From assembly GCA_963575745.1 (NCBI GenBank), contig CAUYUJ010007289.1, positions 1-47,736 on the forward strand: 47,736 nt of DNA. The letters run 5' to 3'. Every line of letters starts with the position of its first letter. Position 1 is the stretch's first letter. This DNA comes from Prorocentrum cordatum (Eukaryota; Sar; Dinophyceae; Prorocentrales; Prorocentraceae). The translations under genes were made by a program, and so were the position numbers. This document shows, in pieces, positions 9,850-20,840 of the stretch. A model generated the notes under the pieces. The model was not told where the DNA came from. It was given only the letters and a program-made list of their open reading frames with translations, and did no database searches.

Positions 9850-10965
9850 CGAGAGAGAGCGAGAGCGAGCGAGAACCAAACAAACAGAGATCACTCGAAT
9901 CCAAACTCGCCCCCTCTTCTCGACCCCCCCCCCCTCCGACCTCCCTCGATTCTCGATCGGCACCTCGACTCCCCTAGGCCCCGTCTGGGTCCTCGGCCCC
10001 CTCGGCCAGCCCCTCGATCCTAGTCGTCGATTCTCGAGCCAACGATCCTCGATCGATCGATCGAGGATCGACCTAGTCCTCGATCCTCGATCGATCAATC
10101 GACGCAGCGAGCGCAGAGGCGGTCTGGGACGAGATGTACCACGCCAAGTTCGTGGACCAGTACCGCGAGCAGAAGGGCAGGAAGCCGACCAGCAACGTGC
10201 TGGCAGGGCACAGGCTCACCAATATGAAAACTATAGTTCGGGCACGTGTTGTATGTTAACTTAGTGTATATACATTATATATCTGATGGTCATGACACAA
10301 CGCGTGCCCGACTATACACATATATGGCTATATGTGTAGATCTGTGCTCACGGGGGGCTGGGGGCACGGTTGTTTGCATAAGTATATATATATATGTATA
10401 TATATACATGTTCAAGTGAATGCATGTATGCGGTAAAGTCTATGCAACTGGATATCTCGATGTACATGTATATGTGTACAGACGTAGGTGTAGTTGTATA
10501 TATAACTCGATGTCAATGTAGTCGGATTTCGTTGTACGTGTGCATTCGTATGTGCAAGTGCATGTATACATGCATGCATACATATACATGTATACATGTA
10601 CACATATATATATCTATACATCCGTACATACATACATACACACATGGAATAAGAATGCACAACCGTAGTCGGGGCAAGGGGAGGGGCTCGAGGAGGAAGG
10701 GGGCATCCTGAAGGGGAGAAGACCTGCGCACATGTTAAGATTGTGGTCTGCTCTCGATTCCCTCCTCCTCCTTGACCCCCTTCCTATCCCCCCCCGCCCA
10801 TCCCTGCGTCAAGTGCCCCTCCCCCCAATCAAGCCCGCGGGGTGCCCAGCCAGGTTTTTGCAGTGCAGGGCGCTGCGCATCGGCTTCGTTCACTGGCAGA
10901 GGGCCCTCCTGGCGACGATGGAGCAGATGGACACGCAGGCCGGGTGGGAGCGCACGTGCGTACGC
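9310..10965 (+). CDS. Three short candidate exons of the Lys-rich repeat gene
   Basis: Three isolated protein-like islands lie in repeat-filled DNA. The first, about 9310-9390, reads VDATFKAKQDFAGDMRISQK and is followed by a GTGGAT donor at 9391. The second, about 10109-10200, reads VWDEMYHAKFVDQYREQKG with a possible donor GTGCTG after KPTSN. The third, about 10869-10957, follows a TTTTGCAGTGCAG acceptor, reads RIGFVHWQRALLATMEQMD and precedes GTGCGT. All are amphipathic and charged, unlike the surrounding repeats. Assigning them to the same transcript as 11262-13053 is inference from order and strand. I do not recognise the domains. The start codon is not determined. Confidence 0.45.
9411..9880. 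repeat. (GA)n arrays
   Basis: Two GA-dinucleotide blocks, 9413-9495 and 9772-9875, with low-complexity DNA between. They fall in a presumed intron. Polypurine is on the + strand. Confidence 0.85.
10250..10660. repeat. TA/TG/CA-rich microsatellite intron sequence
   Basis: TATATA, TGTATA and CATACA runs with many short inverted pieces (for example ATATGTATATATATACAT). It lies between two candidate exons. Confidence 0.75.
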
Positions 10966-11161
10966 TAAGCATTCAAGTATCAGCATGCTTACTTAGTTGT
11001 ATGATGTATATAAATATGTGTATATATGTATGTACGCATGTGAACGTTATAGCTAGGTGAGAAAGTATGTATGTATGTATGTATGTATGTATGTATGTAT
11101 GTATGTAGGCATGTAGATATGTATGTATATACACGTATATGCTCTTAAGAAAAACTACACC

Positions 11162-11223
11162 TGCGGAATCCAACGTATAGTTTATGAATATGTGTGCTCA
11201 TGCACTGCACGTTGGATTCCGCA
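11162..11223. repeat. Perfect 15-bp inverted repeat in an intron
   Basis: TGCGGAATCCAACGT at 11162-11176 and its exact complement ACGTTGGATTCCGCA at 11209-11223, spacer 32 bases. It lies just after a (TATG)n tract (11065-11125) and just before the exon that starts near 11262. In RNA it could form a stable stem next to the 3' splice site. Confidence 0.85.
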
Positions 11224-11261
11224 TCTTCTGGGAGGCCATGGGGCCCTGAGGCTGATCCTGC

Positions 11262-13053
11262 AGGGACCGACCTTGGGGACTGGTTGTCAACGGGACTGCG
11301 ATTGCGCACGTGATCAGCTGCAGGTCGAAGTCTCCGACGGTGACGAAGTCGAGAGTGTAGACGACAGTGTGCTCGGCGAGCACCTCCGCCAGTCCCTGGA
11401 GATGCCTGAAGACGATGCAGTCGACCAGAAGATGATCGAGGATTGCAAGGGGTCACGTGGGCGGGGGCCGAGTGATCCTCAGAGATCGGAGGGAAGAAGC
11501 GGGAGGAGGGCGGGGGTCATTAGGATCACGCTCCTCCCTCGCGACTCCCCTGCCCCCCGCAATGCGAGGCCTCGATCGAGTGGCCATCCCTTCGGATGAT
11601 GGGTAGCCCCATCGCTCGAAAGGTTGATCACTCGAGTCCCGTCTAGGATGGCACCCAGATCGTCGCGGCCCTCGAGGATGGCACCCAGATCGTCGACGCG
11701 GGGGAGGATGGCACCAAGATCGTCGACGCGGCCCTCGAGGATGGCACCCAGATCGTCGACGCGGCCCTCGAGGATGACACCCAGGTCGACGCCGACGCGG
11801 CCCTCGAGGATGACGCCCAGATCGACGCGGCCATCGAGGATGACACCCAGCAGATCGACGCGGCGCTCGAGGATGACACGCAGCAGATCGACGCGGCGCT
11901 CGAGGATGACACCCAGCAGATCGACGCGGACATCGAGGATGACACCCAGATCTCGAATACGAACGCCCAGGCCGACAGCGCATGGATGGCCCCGTGCACA
12001 GCGTCGAGTCCGAATGGCCGCATCCCGTTCTTGAGGACGATCAAGGGCATCACGATGCGCAAGCGGCCCAAAAAGGAGAAGAAGAAAAAGAAGTCCACGA
12101 AGAAGAAGAAGCTGGTGAAGGTCGAGGATGCCGAGACGCAGGATCATGATGAACTGGTGGCGATCCCTGTGGGCCTGGGGAAGAAGGATAAGAAGGAGGT
12201 GCCCGTCGCCAAGAAGAAGGAGGTGCCCGACGCCAAGAAGAAGGAGGTGCCCGTCGCTAAGAAGGAGGTGCCCGACGCCAAGAAGGAGGTGCCCGACGCC
12301 AAGAAGGAGGTGCCCGTCGCCAAGGAGGCGCCCGTCGCCAAGAAGGAGGTGCCCGTCGCCAAGAAGGAGGTGCCAGTCGCCAAGAAGGAGGTGCCCGTCG
12401 CCAAGAAGGAGGTGCCCGTCGCCAAGAAGGTGCCCGTCGCCAAGAAAGTGCCCGTCGCCAAGAAGGTGCCCGTCGCCAAGCAGCAGGTCACCAAGAGGCC
12501 AGCCGCCAAGAGGCCGGCGGCCGCCTCGCCCGCCAAGAAGGCCAAGGAGGAGGACGACGGCGCAGACTGCGCAGAGGAGGGTGCTGGCCCAGAGGGCGCA
12601 GAGGACGCAGAGGAGGGCGAGGAGGAGGCCGCTGAGGCCGAGGAGGAGGAGGAGGAGGAGGAGAAGGAGGAAGAGGAGGAGGCCGAGGAAGGCGCAGCCG
12701 ATGAAGTTGCAGCTGAGGAGGAGGTGGTCACGCAGATCGAGGATGAGGATCCCACGCACGCGTGCTTCCAGACGGACGGCGGCGAGATGGCCAGGATCAA
12801 GTACCTGCGCCGCGACAGCGAGGGCTACAGCACGCTGGCGTACCAGCGTTCGTCCGACGCTCCGAAGTGGCTGCAGCTCGTGCAGGTTGGCGACAGGACC
12901 TTCTCGGAGGTTCTGGTGACGAAGACCGACCGCCGCGAGCTCAGCGACAAGCTCATCAGGAGCATCTTCAATCAGATCGTCAAGGAGAGGACGATCGACA
13001 AAGACAAGATCAAGGCGATCAAGTGCCAGATCTTCGCCGACATGAAGTCGTAG
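11262..13053 (+). CDS. Lys-rich repeat protein with acidic tract and C-terminal domain
   Basis: Exon 1 (about 11262-11450) is acidic: LGEHLRQSLEMPEDDAVDQK. Exon 2 is open from 11647, just after an in-frame TAG at 11644, to a TAG at 13051. It codes, in order, for about nine 11-13-residue repeats of the form AALEDDTQQID (11647-11960), a basic cluster KRPKKEKKKKKS, some 18 repeats of KKEVPVA/KKEVPDA/KKVPVA (12190-12490), a Pro/Ala/Lys stretch, a Glu-rich tract (about 12540-12730), and a compact C-terminal region with MARIKYLRRDSEGYSTLAYQ and WLQLVQVGDRTFSEVLVTKT ending at 13050. Alternating basic and acidic low-complexity blocks suggest a nuclear, DNA- or chromatin-associated protein, but no family is recognised. 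The repeats are 21 or 18 bp long, so copy number may vary between alleles. The gene lies within the 21-kb inverted-end block and could be cargo. Confidence 0.6.
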
Positions 13054-13116
13054 TTCGACTTGGCAACTCGGGCTGAAGGTTGGATGAACATGCCATGGAG
13101 GGAGTGAGCTGATGTA

Positions 13117-13710
13117 GTGACGATGTTTATGATGCTGATGATGCTGATGGTGATGATCATGATGATGATCATGATGATGATCATGATGATGATGCTGCTG
13201 ATGACGAATATGGTAAGTGTGTCGATGATGGTGGTGATGATCTCATTGATGCTGATGGTGGTGACGATGGCGATGGCGATGGCGATGATGATGTTAATGA
13301 TGATGGCAACGATGGTGATGACGATGCTGATAAGTATGCTGATGACGGCGAATATTACGGTGGTGATGTTGATGGTGGTATTGGTGATGACAATGACGAT
13401 GATGCGGGTGACGACGACGGAATGGAATAACGACGGTGATGCTGATGGTGATGCTTAACATGATGATGATAATGCAGCGTTTGCTGCTGATGATGATGAC
13501 GAATACGTTGATGATGACAATGATGAGCACGATGATGATGATGATGATGATGATGACGATGATGATGACGATGATGAAGTTGACGACGGCGGTGATCATG
13601 TGATGACGGCGGCGATGGTGATGGTGATGGAGATGTTGATGATGATGCTGATGCTGATGATGATGCTCACGATTTGACGATGATGATGGCTATGATGGAA
13701 CACCCATCGG
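13117..13710. repeat. (GAT)n-type array downstream of the Lys-rich gene
   Basis: About 590 bp of GATGAT with GCT, GGT, GAC and CAT variants, starting 63 bp after the stop codon. Its make-up resembles the 8720-9260 array. Long Met/Ile-rich open frames here are artefacts. Confidence 0.85.
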
Positions 13711-14744
13711 GCATCATAAGGATGCGGTACCGTGAACGGGCGGGGAAGCTGAGGGATGATAAGTGTTGCTATCAATAGATGTGTGCGTGTACACGCTTAC
13801 GGAGTTAGATGTGCATCTACACATAATGCTTGCAATCGCTATGTCTGTACAAGCATCTATGTATGCACATTTATACATATGTATATATATATACATGCAA
13901 ACATAGATGCATGTACATACATAGTGATTGCACGCACTAGGCATGTACACACACATCGACTCGGGACGGACTCTACACGCTGGATGCCCCTGCTGCCCAG
14001 GTGAGTGGGCGCGGCCGCGCGCTTCGACGCCCACGAGCCCTTCGACAGGGGAAGGGTTCGTGGCATTCTTTCTTGAGGGAAGTCGAGAGATCAAGATCTC
14101 TCGAGGCGCGCTGGCACCCAGCAACAAGAAGCGACATATCGATCGAGATTCGTTGGCCGACGGGCGACCGAGAGATTCGTTGGCCGACGGACGACCGATG
14201 CGGAGGTAAGGAGGAGCAACGAGGTCAGCAATAGGAAATGCGATAGGGGGGGAGGAGGAGGAGGAGGAGGAGGAGGAGGAGGAGGAGGAGGGGGAGGAGG
14301 AGGAGGAGTAGGACGGGTGAAGGAGGACACATGAGGTGACCTGCAAGTACTCTCGTGAGTTAGCTGCAGATGTGCACATGCGCGTGAGTTGTTGAGGGGT
14401 TGCTGGTGGGTCGACCGATGTGCGGAGCTATAGGATGAATGTGGATATTGCTCGCAACTCATGTCCGTGAGCTCCGCATGCTGGCACCATCTCATCAGCT
14501 GGCTGCTCGCCATGGCCTTTCCAGATCGACCGCGCGGGGCCCCTCCAACGCTGCAATCTGGTCCTCGAGGCTGCAGGCGAAAGGGGTTGCATGAGGGAGG
14601 ACGCATCGACTAGCAGTTGCGATACCAAGAGGGAGGAGTGTGCGTCTCCCTGGGAAGTTGCGGTGCCATCTCTCGCGCTACGGGGGAGCCACGGACCCAC
14701 GTGCAATTAGACGTGGTTTGCACTGCCTGTGCGTACGCGTGCTC

Positions 14745-14785
<41 letters not shown>

Positions 14786-15254
14786 TTCATGCATGGGCTG
14801 GTGTGCATTTAAACGTGTGGTGGCAATCATGTGTGGTGTGCCCACATGCATCATAAGATCATGATGTTTCCAAGTGCATATCTGGATAAACGCATACCAT
14901 CTTGTGCTACACGGGAAGGGCTGCTCGCAATCCTGGGTTGCACGCCCCCCGCCCACCCCCCCACCCCCAATGCATATGCATAGGACCACCCAGCAACCCC
15001 ACCCACCCCCGCTGGATCCGCACATGAATTTCGCGAGCCTCGCGAATGGGATCGCCCACCCACCCCCAGCAGCAAGGCGCGGCGCCCCCGCCAAGCGCAT
15101 GCATTCCCACACCCTGCCTGTGGGTATCGAGTCGCATCGTCGACGCCGTCGCCGTCGACGACCACGTCGGCGTTCGTCGTCGGTGCCTCGTCGTTGTCGC
15201 CCACCCCATCCAATTGACCAGGGGGTGGGTGGGGGGCGCGGCGGGGCCCATGTA
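13711..15254. other. Intergenic or intronic DNA with short repeats
   Basis: Contains TATA/CATA tracts (13780-13960), a 25-bp tandem copy ATTCGTTGGCCGACGG (14144-14200), a GGA array (14247-14310), a (TA)n(GA)n junction (14749-14785) and CCCCACCC-rich DNA (14945-15070). A possible coding island at about 14008-14055 (RFDAHEPFDRGR) is too short to call. Confidence 0.5.
14247..14310. repeat. (GGA)n array
   Basis: Near-pure GGA triplets with one GGG interruption. Confidence 0.9.
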
Positions 15255-15545
15255 GAATTTACACATTGCGTATGTACACACATCTGTGTATGCATAGGAC
15301 ATGTGCGTATGTGCATTTATAATGCATGTATGTACACTTATGCATGTATGTGTGTATGTGTGCATGTGTGTATGTATGTACGTATGTATGTATGTATGTA
15401 TGCATGTAGATATGTATGTATGCATGTGTATACGTATGTATGTATGTATGTATGTATGTATGTATGCAGAAGCGTATGTATATGTATATATGTGTATGTG
15501 TTTGTTTGTGCGTGAGTACGTATGTATGTATATGTGCGCATGGAT
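15255..15545. repeat. (TATG)n/(TGTA)n microsatellite
   Basis: About 290 bp of ATGT tetranucleotides with interruptions. A weak protein-like island follows at 15590-15700, too ambiguous to call. Confidence 0.85.
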
Positions 15546-15879
15546 CAAGGCGTGCGCGCACGCGCGCGAGTGCACGGCGCATGCGGCAAAGAGACGGACC
15601 CGCCGCACAGGTGCACCTGGGCCCCCTGCAGGGCGCCAGCGTTGCATCCGTACTCGGCCGCGGACATGACTTCTATGGCCACGCCGAACAAGAACGCCTA
15701 CCCTCGGGTCTGTCGGGGGGGCCGCCAAGGGCCCCATGCCCTCGAGGGCCCTCGGGGCCCCCAGCCGAGGACCCCGCGGGTCCAATGTCGCGGGCTTATA
15801 TATAGGGCCTCGTCGGGCCCCAAGTGGCACGACTAATTGATCGAAGCGCGACGGGCCGCGCCAGGCCCGTTGGATCGAT

Positions 15880-16312
15880 CGGGGCGGGGCCGCGCTGGCC
15901 TCCGAAGCCCCATCGGAACCTTCGGGGGCCCGCGCGGGCCCCGTCGGGGCCCGCGGGTGCGTGGCGTGGGCCGATCGGTCTGGCCCAGGGGCCCATCGGG
16001 TGGGCCCGAAGCCCCATCAGAACCCTCGGGGGCCCAGCTGGGCCCCGCGCGGGCCCCGTCGGGGCCCGCGGGTGCGTGGCGTGGGCCGATCGGTCTGGCC
16101 CAGGGGCCCATCGGGTGGGCCCGAAGCCCCATCGGAACCCTCGGGGGCCCAGCTGGGCCCCGCGCGGGCCCCGTCAGGGCCCGCGGGTGCACGGCGTTGG
16201 CCGATCGGTCGGGCCCAGGGGCCCATCGGGTGGGCCCGAACCCCAATCGGAACCTTCGGGAGCCCATCAGGGCACCGCGCGGACACCGTCGGGGCCCGCG
16301 GGTGCGCCCCAA
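15880..16312. repeat. 115-bp GGGCCC-rich minisatellite, four units
   Basis: Landmarks recur at 15907, 16011, 16126 and about 16241 (GCCCCATCGGAACC) and at 15961, 16076 and 16191 (GTGGCGTGGGCCGATCGG). The first unit lacks the block with CAGCTGGGCC present in later ones. The unit is packed with GGGCCC palindromes. Because it is stop-poor, it gives spurious Gly/Pro/Arg open frames on both strands. Confidence 0.85.
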
Positions 16313-16369
16313 AGGCTCATGGGGGGGGCGGCGACGGACTTTGGGCGCCGCGGACGTGCGCCCCGAGAT

Positions 16370-16915
16370 AATGTTCCCGTAATGTTCCCGTAATGTTCCG
16401 TAGTGTTCCGTAATGTTCTCATGCTTCCGTAATGTTCCCGTAATGTCCCCGTAATGTTCTGTAATGTTCCGTAATGTTCCAATTTTCCCGCAATGTTCCC
16501 GTAATGTTCCCGTAATGTTCCGTAATGTTCCATGTTCCGTAATGTTCTAATGTTCCCGTAAGGTTCCCGTAATGTTCCGTAATGTTCTAATGTTCCCGTA
16601 ATGTTCCGTAAATGTTCCGTAATGTTCCGTAATGTTCTCATGTTCCCGTGATGTTCCCGTAATGTTCCCGTAATGTTCCCGTAATGTTCCGTAATGTTCC
16701 GTAATGTTCCATGTTCCGTAATGTTCTAATGTTCCCGTAATGTTCCCGTAATGTTCCGTAATGTTCCGTAATGTTTTAATGTTCCCGTACTGTTCCCGTA
16801 ATGTTCCCGTAATGTTCCCGTAATGTTCCCGTAATGTCCCGTAATGTCCCGTAATGTTCTTATGTTCCCGTAAGGTTCTCGTAATGTTCCGTAATGTTCC
16901 GTAATGTTCCAGTTT
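16370..16915. repeat. 10/11-bp minisatellite (TAATGTTCCCG / TAATGTTCCG)
   Basis: About 50 units over 545 bp mix two unit lengths, with occasional TCATGTTCC and CATGTTCC spacers. The 10-mer and 11-mer alternate in short runs. It abuts a GC-rich segment (16920-17200) with no gene I can support. Confidence 0.9.
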
Positions 16916-17204
16916 TCGCCCGCGCCCTAAGGGGCGCGCAACCCCGTCTTTTGGGGGGGCGACGACGCGCCGTGCCCGACGGGGCGCGGCGCTTGCGCTG
17001 CCCGCGCCGATCGGCGGGGGCGCGCGCCTTGGAATTCCGCCTGGCGACGAGGCTTGCAGGCGAAATGGGATCTCGCACCCGATCTGGATATTGCGCACGA
17101 GGAAAAAGGGTGCGTGGCGCACGCGCGCGCGCGTCCACGCGCGCAACCGCGCGAGGCGAGAACCGCGCGCCGACCTCGCGCCGCATTGCGCCTGCGCGTG
17201 TGTG

Positions 17205-17410
17205 ATGTGCGTGTTGCATATTTGTATATGTACATGATATATGTATGTATGTGTGTATATATATATATATACCATGCGCATTTGTAAGGCAGCGTGCACG
17301 CGTACGATATCTATGCATGTGTGTAACGATATCTATGTGTGTGATATGTACGTGTAGACACGCGCACGCGCGCGCGCCCATGCGCGCGCGTGTGCACGCA
17401 TGCCACAACA
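17205..17410. repeat. TG/TA tract and alternating CG/CA stretch
   Basis: TATG/TATA repeats (17218-17270), then GTGTGTAACGATATC (17320-17345), then an alternating purine-pyrimidine CGCGCGCG stretch (17355-17400) of the kind able to adopt Z-DNA. Confidence 0.65.
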
Positions 17411-17594
17411 ATGATCTGGATATTGCAGCACGGTGAATTGCTGGCCCTCTGCCGACCGCGCTTCTTGTGGAGACATCGGAACTATCTCGACCCCGTCCCC
17501 GTGTTTGCCGCAGGTCGTTCCGGTGCGCAGCGCATTCATTCCGTGGACCAGGGGGCTCTATCTGTAGGCCCGATGGAGATCGGGAGGCGACGCA

Positions 17595-19322
17595 ATGCCG
17601 CCGAAGGGCAAGCCTGGCGCCAAGAAACCGAAGGCCGACCCCGAGACTCTCAAGCGGGACAAGGCTCTGAAACGCAAGGCCAACGCTGATCACGAAAACT
17701 TGATGCAACGATTCAGGACGGCTCGCGGCAGGAACATGTGTAATTGTGCACATACCCAGAATTCACGGCCATCCTGGCGCGCTCCGAGCCCATTAACCCA
17801 GGGCCCATCGACGAACCCCATACCTCTAATCCCTTTCCTCGTCGCCCCCCCTAGATTTTTCCTTTTCGAGGACGGCCATGGCCAAGGCCAAGCAGGATGT
17901 CAAGGATGAGTACAAGAACTACTCCAAGGGCAGGGACGCCGAGTGGATCGCGAAGTTCAAGAAGTACGGCGCGACCCGTGTAAATCTACCCCACCCCGAC
18001 GCACAGCCACTGCCACGTGTCAGAGGGGGATGCTGATATATGTGTATATCGATGTACACACATGTACGTATGCTTAGGTGTATATATATAGCTATATTTG
18101 TAAGTTTGACATACCAACGCACTCGCATGACCAGACTAGACATGTGGAGCGTGGTATCTATGTATAACACTGCAAGCGCATGTACATACACACGCCCATA
18201 CATATATATATATATATATGAATAAATAAATAAGTGTATATATGTACACATATATATATATATATATATATGTGCAACTGTGTGTGCACTATGGCCAGAA
18301 GGGAACTTCGACTGGGTGATTTCCGAGAAGACCGAGCGCGAGAAGAAGACCACCACCAAGGGCGAAATGGACAACTGGAAGTCCTTCGACGCTTTGCTGA
18401 CGCTGCGAGGGTGGACACCCTCGAACGAGAACACGGAGTTTGGGAAACGGCGAGCGCCGTTCTTTAAGAGGCGGAGGCGGAGGAGGAGGAGGAGGAGGAG
18501 GAAGAGGAGGAGGAGGAGGAGGAGGAGGATTATTGATGGGGGCAGGTAGGAGGAGGGAGAAATGGGGAAAGGGACAAGACATCAATGCAATGGCCCAGCT
18601 ATACAATTCAATTGTCGCTCGTGCACTTGCCTCGTCCGCGCTCGCTTGTGGCACGAGCGGTAACGCTATACATATAAGTATCCATCGCAGCTGCTATGCT
18701 TGGGCAGTGGCGGTGAAGAGCTACTGCGAGAAGATGCCTCGCACGCACGTGAAGGTGACGGCACACATTATAATGTGCAGACTTGCCCCCTGCAGGCCAC
18801 CCTTTTCTCTAAGGTGGGAGAGGGGCCCACCTCCCTAGGCCTATCCTCTCCCGCCCTCGCCCCACCCTCGACTTGACCCCCCCTCTCTCACCCCCTGGCC
18901 CCACAAGAGCCAGCGCGATGTTTCCGATCGATCCGAGGTTGATCCCCAGACTGGAGAATATCTGTATCGACGCATCGAACTGCAGGGTTCGGATATACTG
19001 TTACATGAGCAGGAGCTGGCCACCACCAACACCACGGGCAACGCCCCGATGGACAAGTGCACCCCCGTTAAGTATAAGCGCAGCGCTGGTGGCATGAAGT
19101 CATCGGGCTCGAAGGACAAGGTTCCCAGGGCCCTGAGTCCACCGATCCATCGAACGATGCAAGATCGAGCCGATGCATCGGAGATGATATCGATGTCATG
19201 GTTTGTTTTATGTGCGTCGGTCGAGTCTCGAAGGCGCCACCCCCCGACGACAGCAGCTCGTACGAAGAGAGCTATGAGTCGTCGGATGAGGGCGAGGACG
19301 ACGGCATGGAACCCGAGGCATT
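17595..19322 (+). CDS. 5' exons of the multi-exon transposase-like gene
   Basis: Exon 1 starts at ATG 17595 (MPPKGKPGAKKPKADPETLK) and ends at 17737 before GTGTAA. Exon 2 is 17871-17977, after TTTTCGAG and before GTGTAA. Exon 3 starts at 18299 after GGCCAG. Phases match across both introns (2, then 1), which strongly supports splicing; the joined text includes DVKDEYKNYSKGRDAEWIAK and GNFDWVISEKTEREKK. Later exons are about 18695-18752 (CYAWAVAVKSYCEKMPRTHV), 18908-19120 (213 bp, SEVDPQTGEYLYRRIELQ, followed by GTTCCC) and 19234-19322 (acidic, DDSSSYEESYESSDEGEDD). The charged N-terminus is a plausible nuclear or DNA-binding leader. Linking these exons to the transposase exon at 22073 rests on order, strand and lack of other starts. 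Confidence 0.6.
18025..18275. repeat. TA/TG/CA microsatellite inside an intron
   Basis: TATATA, TGTATA and ACACAT runs fill the intron between exons 2 and 3, whose ends (GTGTAA at 17978, CAG at 18296-18298) are well supported. Confidence 0.8.
18468..18537. repeat. (GGA)n array
   Basis: GGAGGAGGA triplets right after exon 3. The 3' boundary of that exon is obscured because the array continues its open frame as poly-Arg. Confidence 0.9.
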
Positions 19323-19639
19323 CCATATATAAGCCACTCCCCGCCCCCCTTGGGACCAGACTGCCCTGTGTCGCCCGCGTTTCGGTTTGAGATCGGCCTC
19401 GAGGCTGCAGGGGGTCAATCGAACGATCGACCGATCAGCCCCCCGCCCTCCCGCACCTCGAGGCGGCGCCACAGCCCGCGGCACCGAGCGGGGAGTGCAG
19501 CAAGGTGCTCGGCGAGTCGACGCGGCTCGACGCCCTCCTCTCTGGAATCGACGTGGGGCAGGGGTAGGGATCCCCTCGCATCTCCACCCCACCTGGCGTC
19601 GATCGACCGATGTTTCGGATCGCCCTTCGGACGCGCCTG

Positions 19640-20840
19640 TGACGGGAGTGCGGGAGGTGGACGAGATCCCGTGGATGAAGCCCTTCAAGGCCCAGGTCGA
19701 GAACTCCATCAAGGCACTGAACACGGTCAAGGTTGCTATGACGGCGACGCTGCAGGGAAAGTCAGCGACTCAGACGACGCCGTCGATCGATGACGTGATC
19801 GACAACCGATCGCGACAACCAGTCCGATATCGATTTCGAACCGACCCATGTTCGAACTCGATCGAGCAGGCGAAGTGGGGACGAGGGGCAGAAGCTAATG
19901 AGGGTAGAGGAGGAGGAGGAGGAGGAGGAGGAGGAGGAGGAGGAGGAGGAGGGGGAGGAGGCGGATGAGGGAGCGAGGAGGGCGATCTGGAGATATGGTG
20001 CGATCGGAGGGCGCCCCCGCCCGATTGAATGCCGAGGCCGCCCAAAGACCTGGACATGGCCAGCATGAATGACAAGATCGACGAGGCCATGGCTTGTCTT
20101 GCCCCCGCCCATGCAGCGACAGATGAGGAGAGATCTCGAGGAGGCGACTGAGGGGTAACGAAGAGGAGGAGGAGGTGGAGGAGGAGGAGGAGGAGAAGGA
20201 ATGAATAGGAGGAACTAGGCACTAGACAACCGAAAGAAAAACACGCACGAAACGTAGACCCTCAGGTTGACGTCCTCGGTGGACCCAGCGAAACGGCCAG
20301 GAGGGGGGAGGGAAGGCGGGAGAGGATACGACAAGGATGAGGAGTTTGCCGTGGGGACAGACGCATCCTTTTCTGCGCAATGCAGTGGCGTTAACACGTG
20401 CAGGAGGGCTCATGCGTCGAAATCCCGAGTTGCATTGCATTGATTCCAGTGTCCTGGGGGGCCAATCGCGTGTGGATGCTCATCGCCCCAGTGATGGCCA
20501 GCGTGCGGCAAGCGCAAGAGGCGCTTGCTAAGTAAGGTACGGTCCAGCTCGCCCCCGACCATTCCTTGTTATATTGTTGTGTGACGTGTTTGATGTTATG
20601 CTCGTCCTCCCCCCCCCTCCCCCCCCTCCCAGCCTGGCACCGACAATGATTGTGGTAGGCAGCAGCTCGAGCGTTCGACTGAAGGCCCTGTGCGGGAGAT
20701 CACAGGCCAAGGGGAAGATTCAGACTTCAGAGTTGCTCGCCCGTGCCCGCACCGTGCTCGTGCGCTCGAGGACAATGGCGCGATGACCTCCTCCTCCCCC
20801 TCCTCCAGCAGTGTTGCCAATATGCTTGCAAGTTAGATCG
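19640..20840 (+). CDS. Middle exons of the transposase-like gene
   Basis: Three protein-like islands in order. The first, about 19645-19765, reads EVDEIPWMKPFKAQVENSIK and is amphipathic, coiled-coil-like. The second, about 20035-20105, reads PKDLDMASMNDKIDEAMACL. The third begins after CCCTCCCAG at about 20632, reads GRQQLERSTEGPVREITGQG, and ends near 20830 at SSSSVANMLA with a possible donor GTTAGA. GGA arrays (19904-19970, 20163-20200) lie between them. Exon limits are approximate and no domain is recognised. Confidence 0.45.
19904..19970. repeat. (GGA)n array
   Basis: Pure GGA triplets ending in GGGGGAGGAGGCGG, within a presumed intron. A smaller one is at 20163-20200. Confidence 0.9.

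Noticed and set aside
11479-12759. 426-codon open frame on the minus strand with hydrophobic Leu repeats
   Set aside because: Antisense shadow of the KKEVPVA and ALEDDTQ repeats. The plus-strand frame has balanced composition, charge patterning and a non-repetitive C-terminus.
13117-13700. Met/Ile-rich open frames
   Set aside because: (GAT)n triplet array read in the ATG frame.
15824-16393. Gly/Pro/Arg-rich open frames on both strands
   Set aside because: Stop-free GGGCCC minisatellite, with the same length in several frames.
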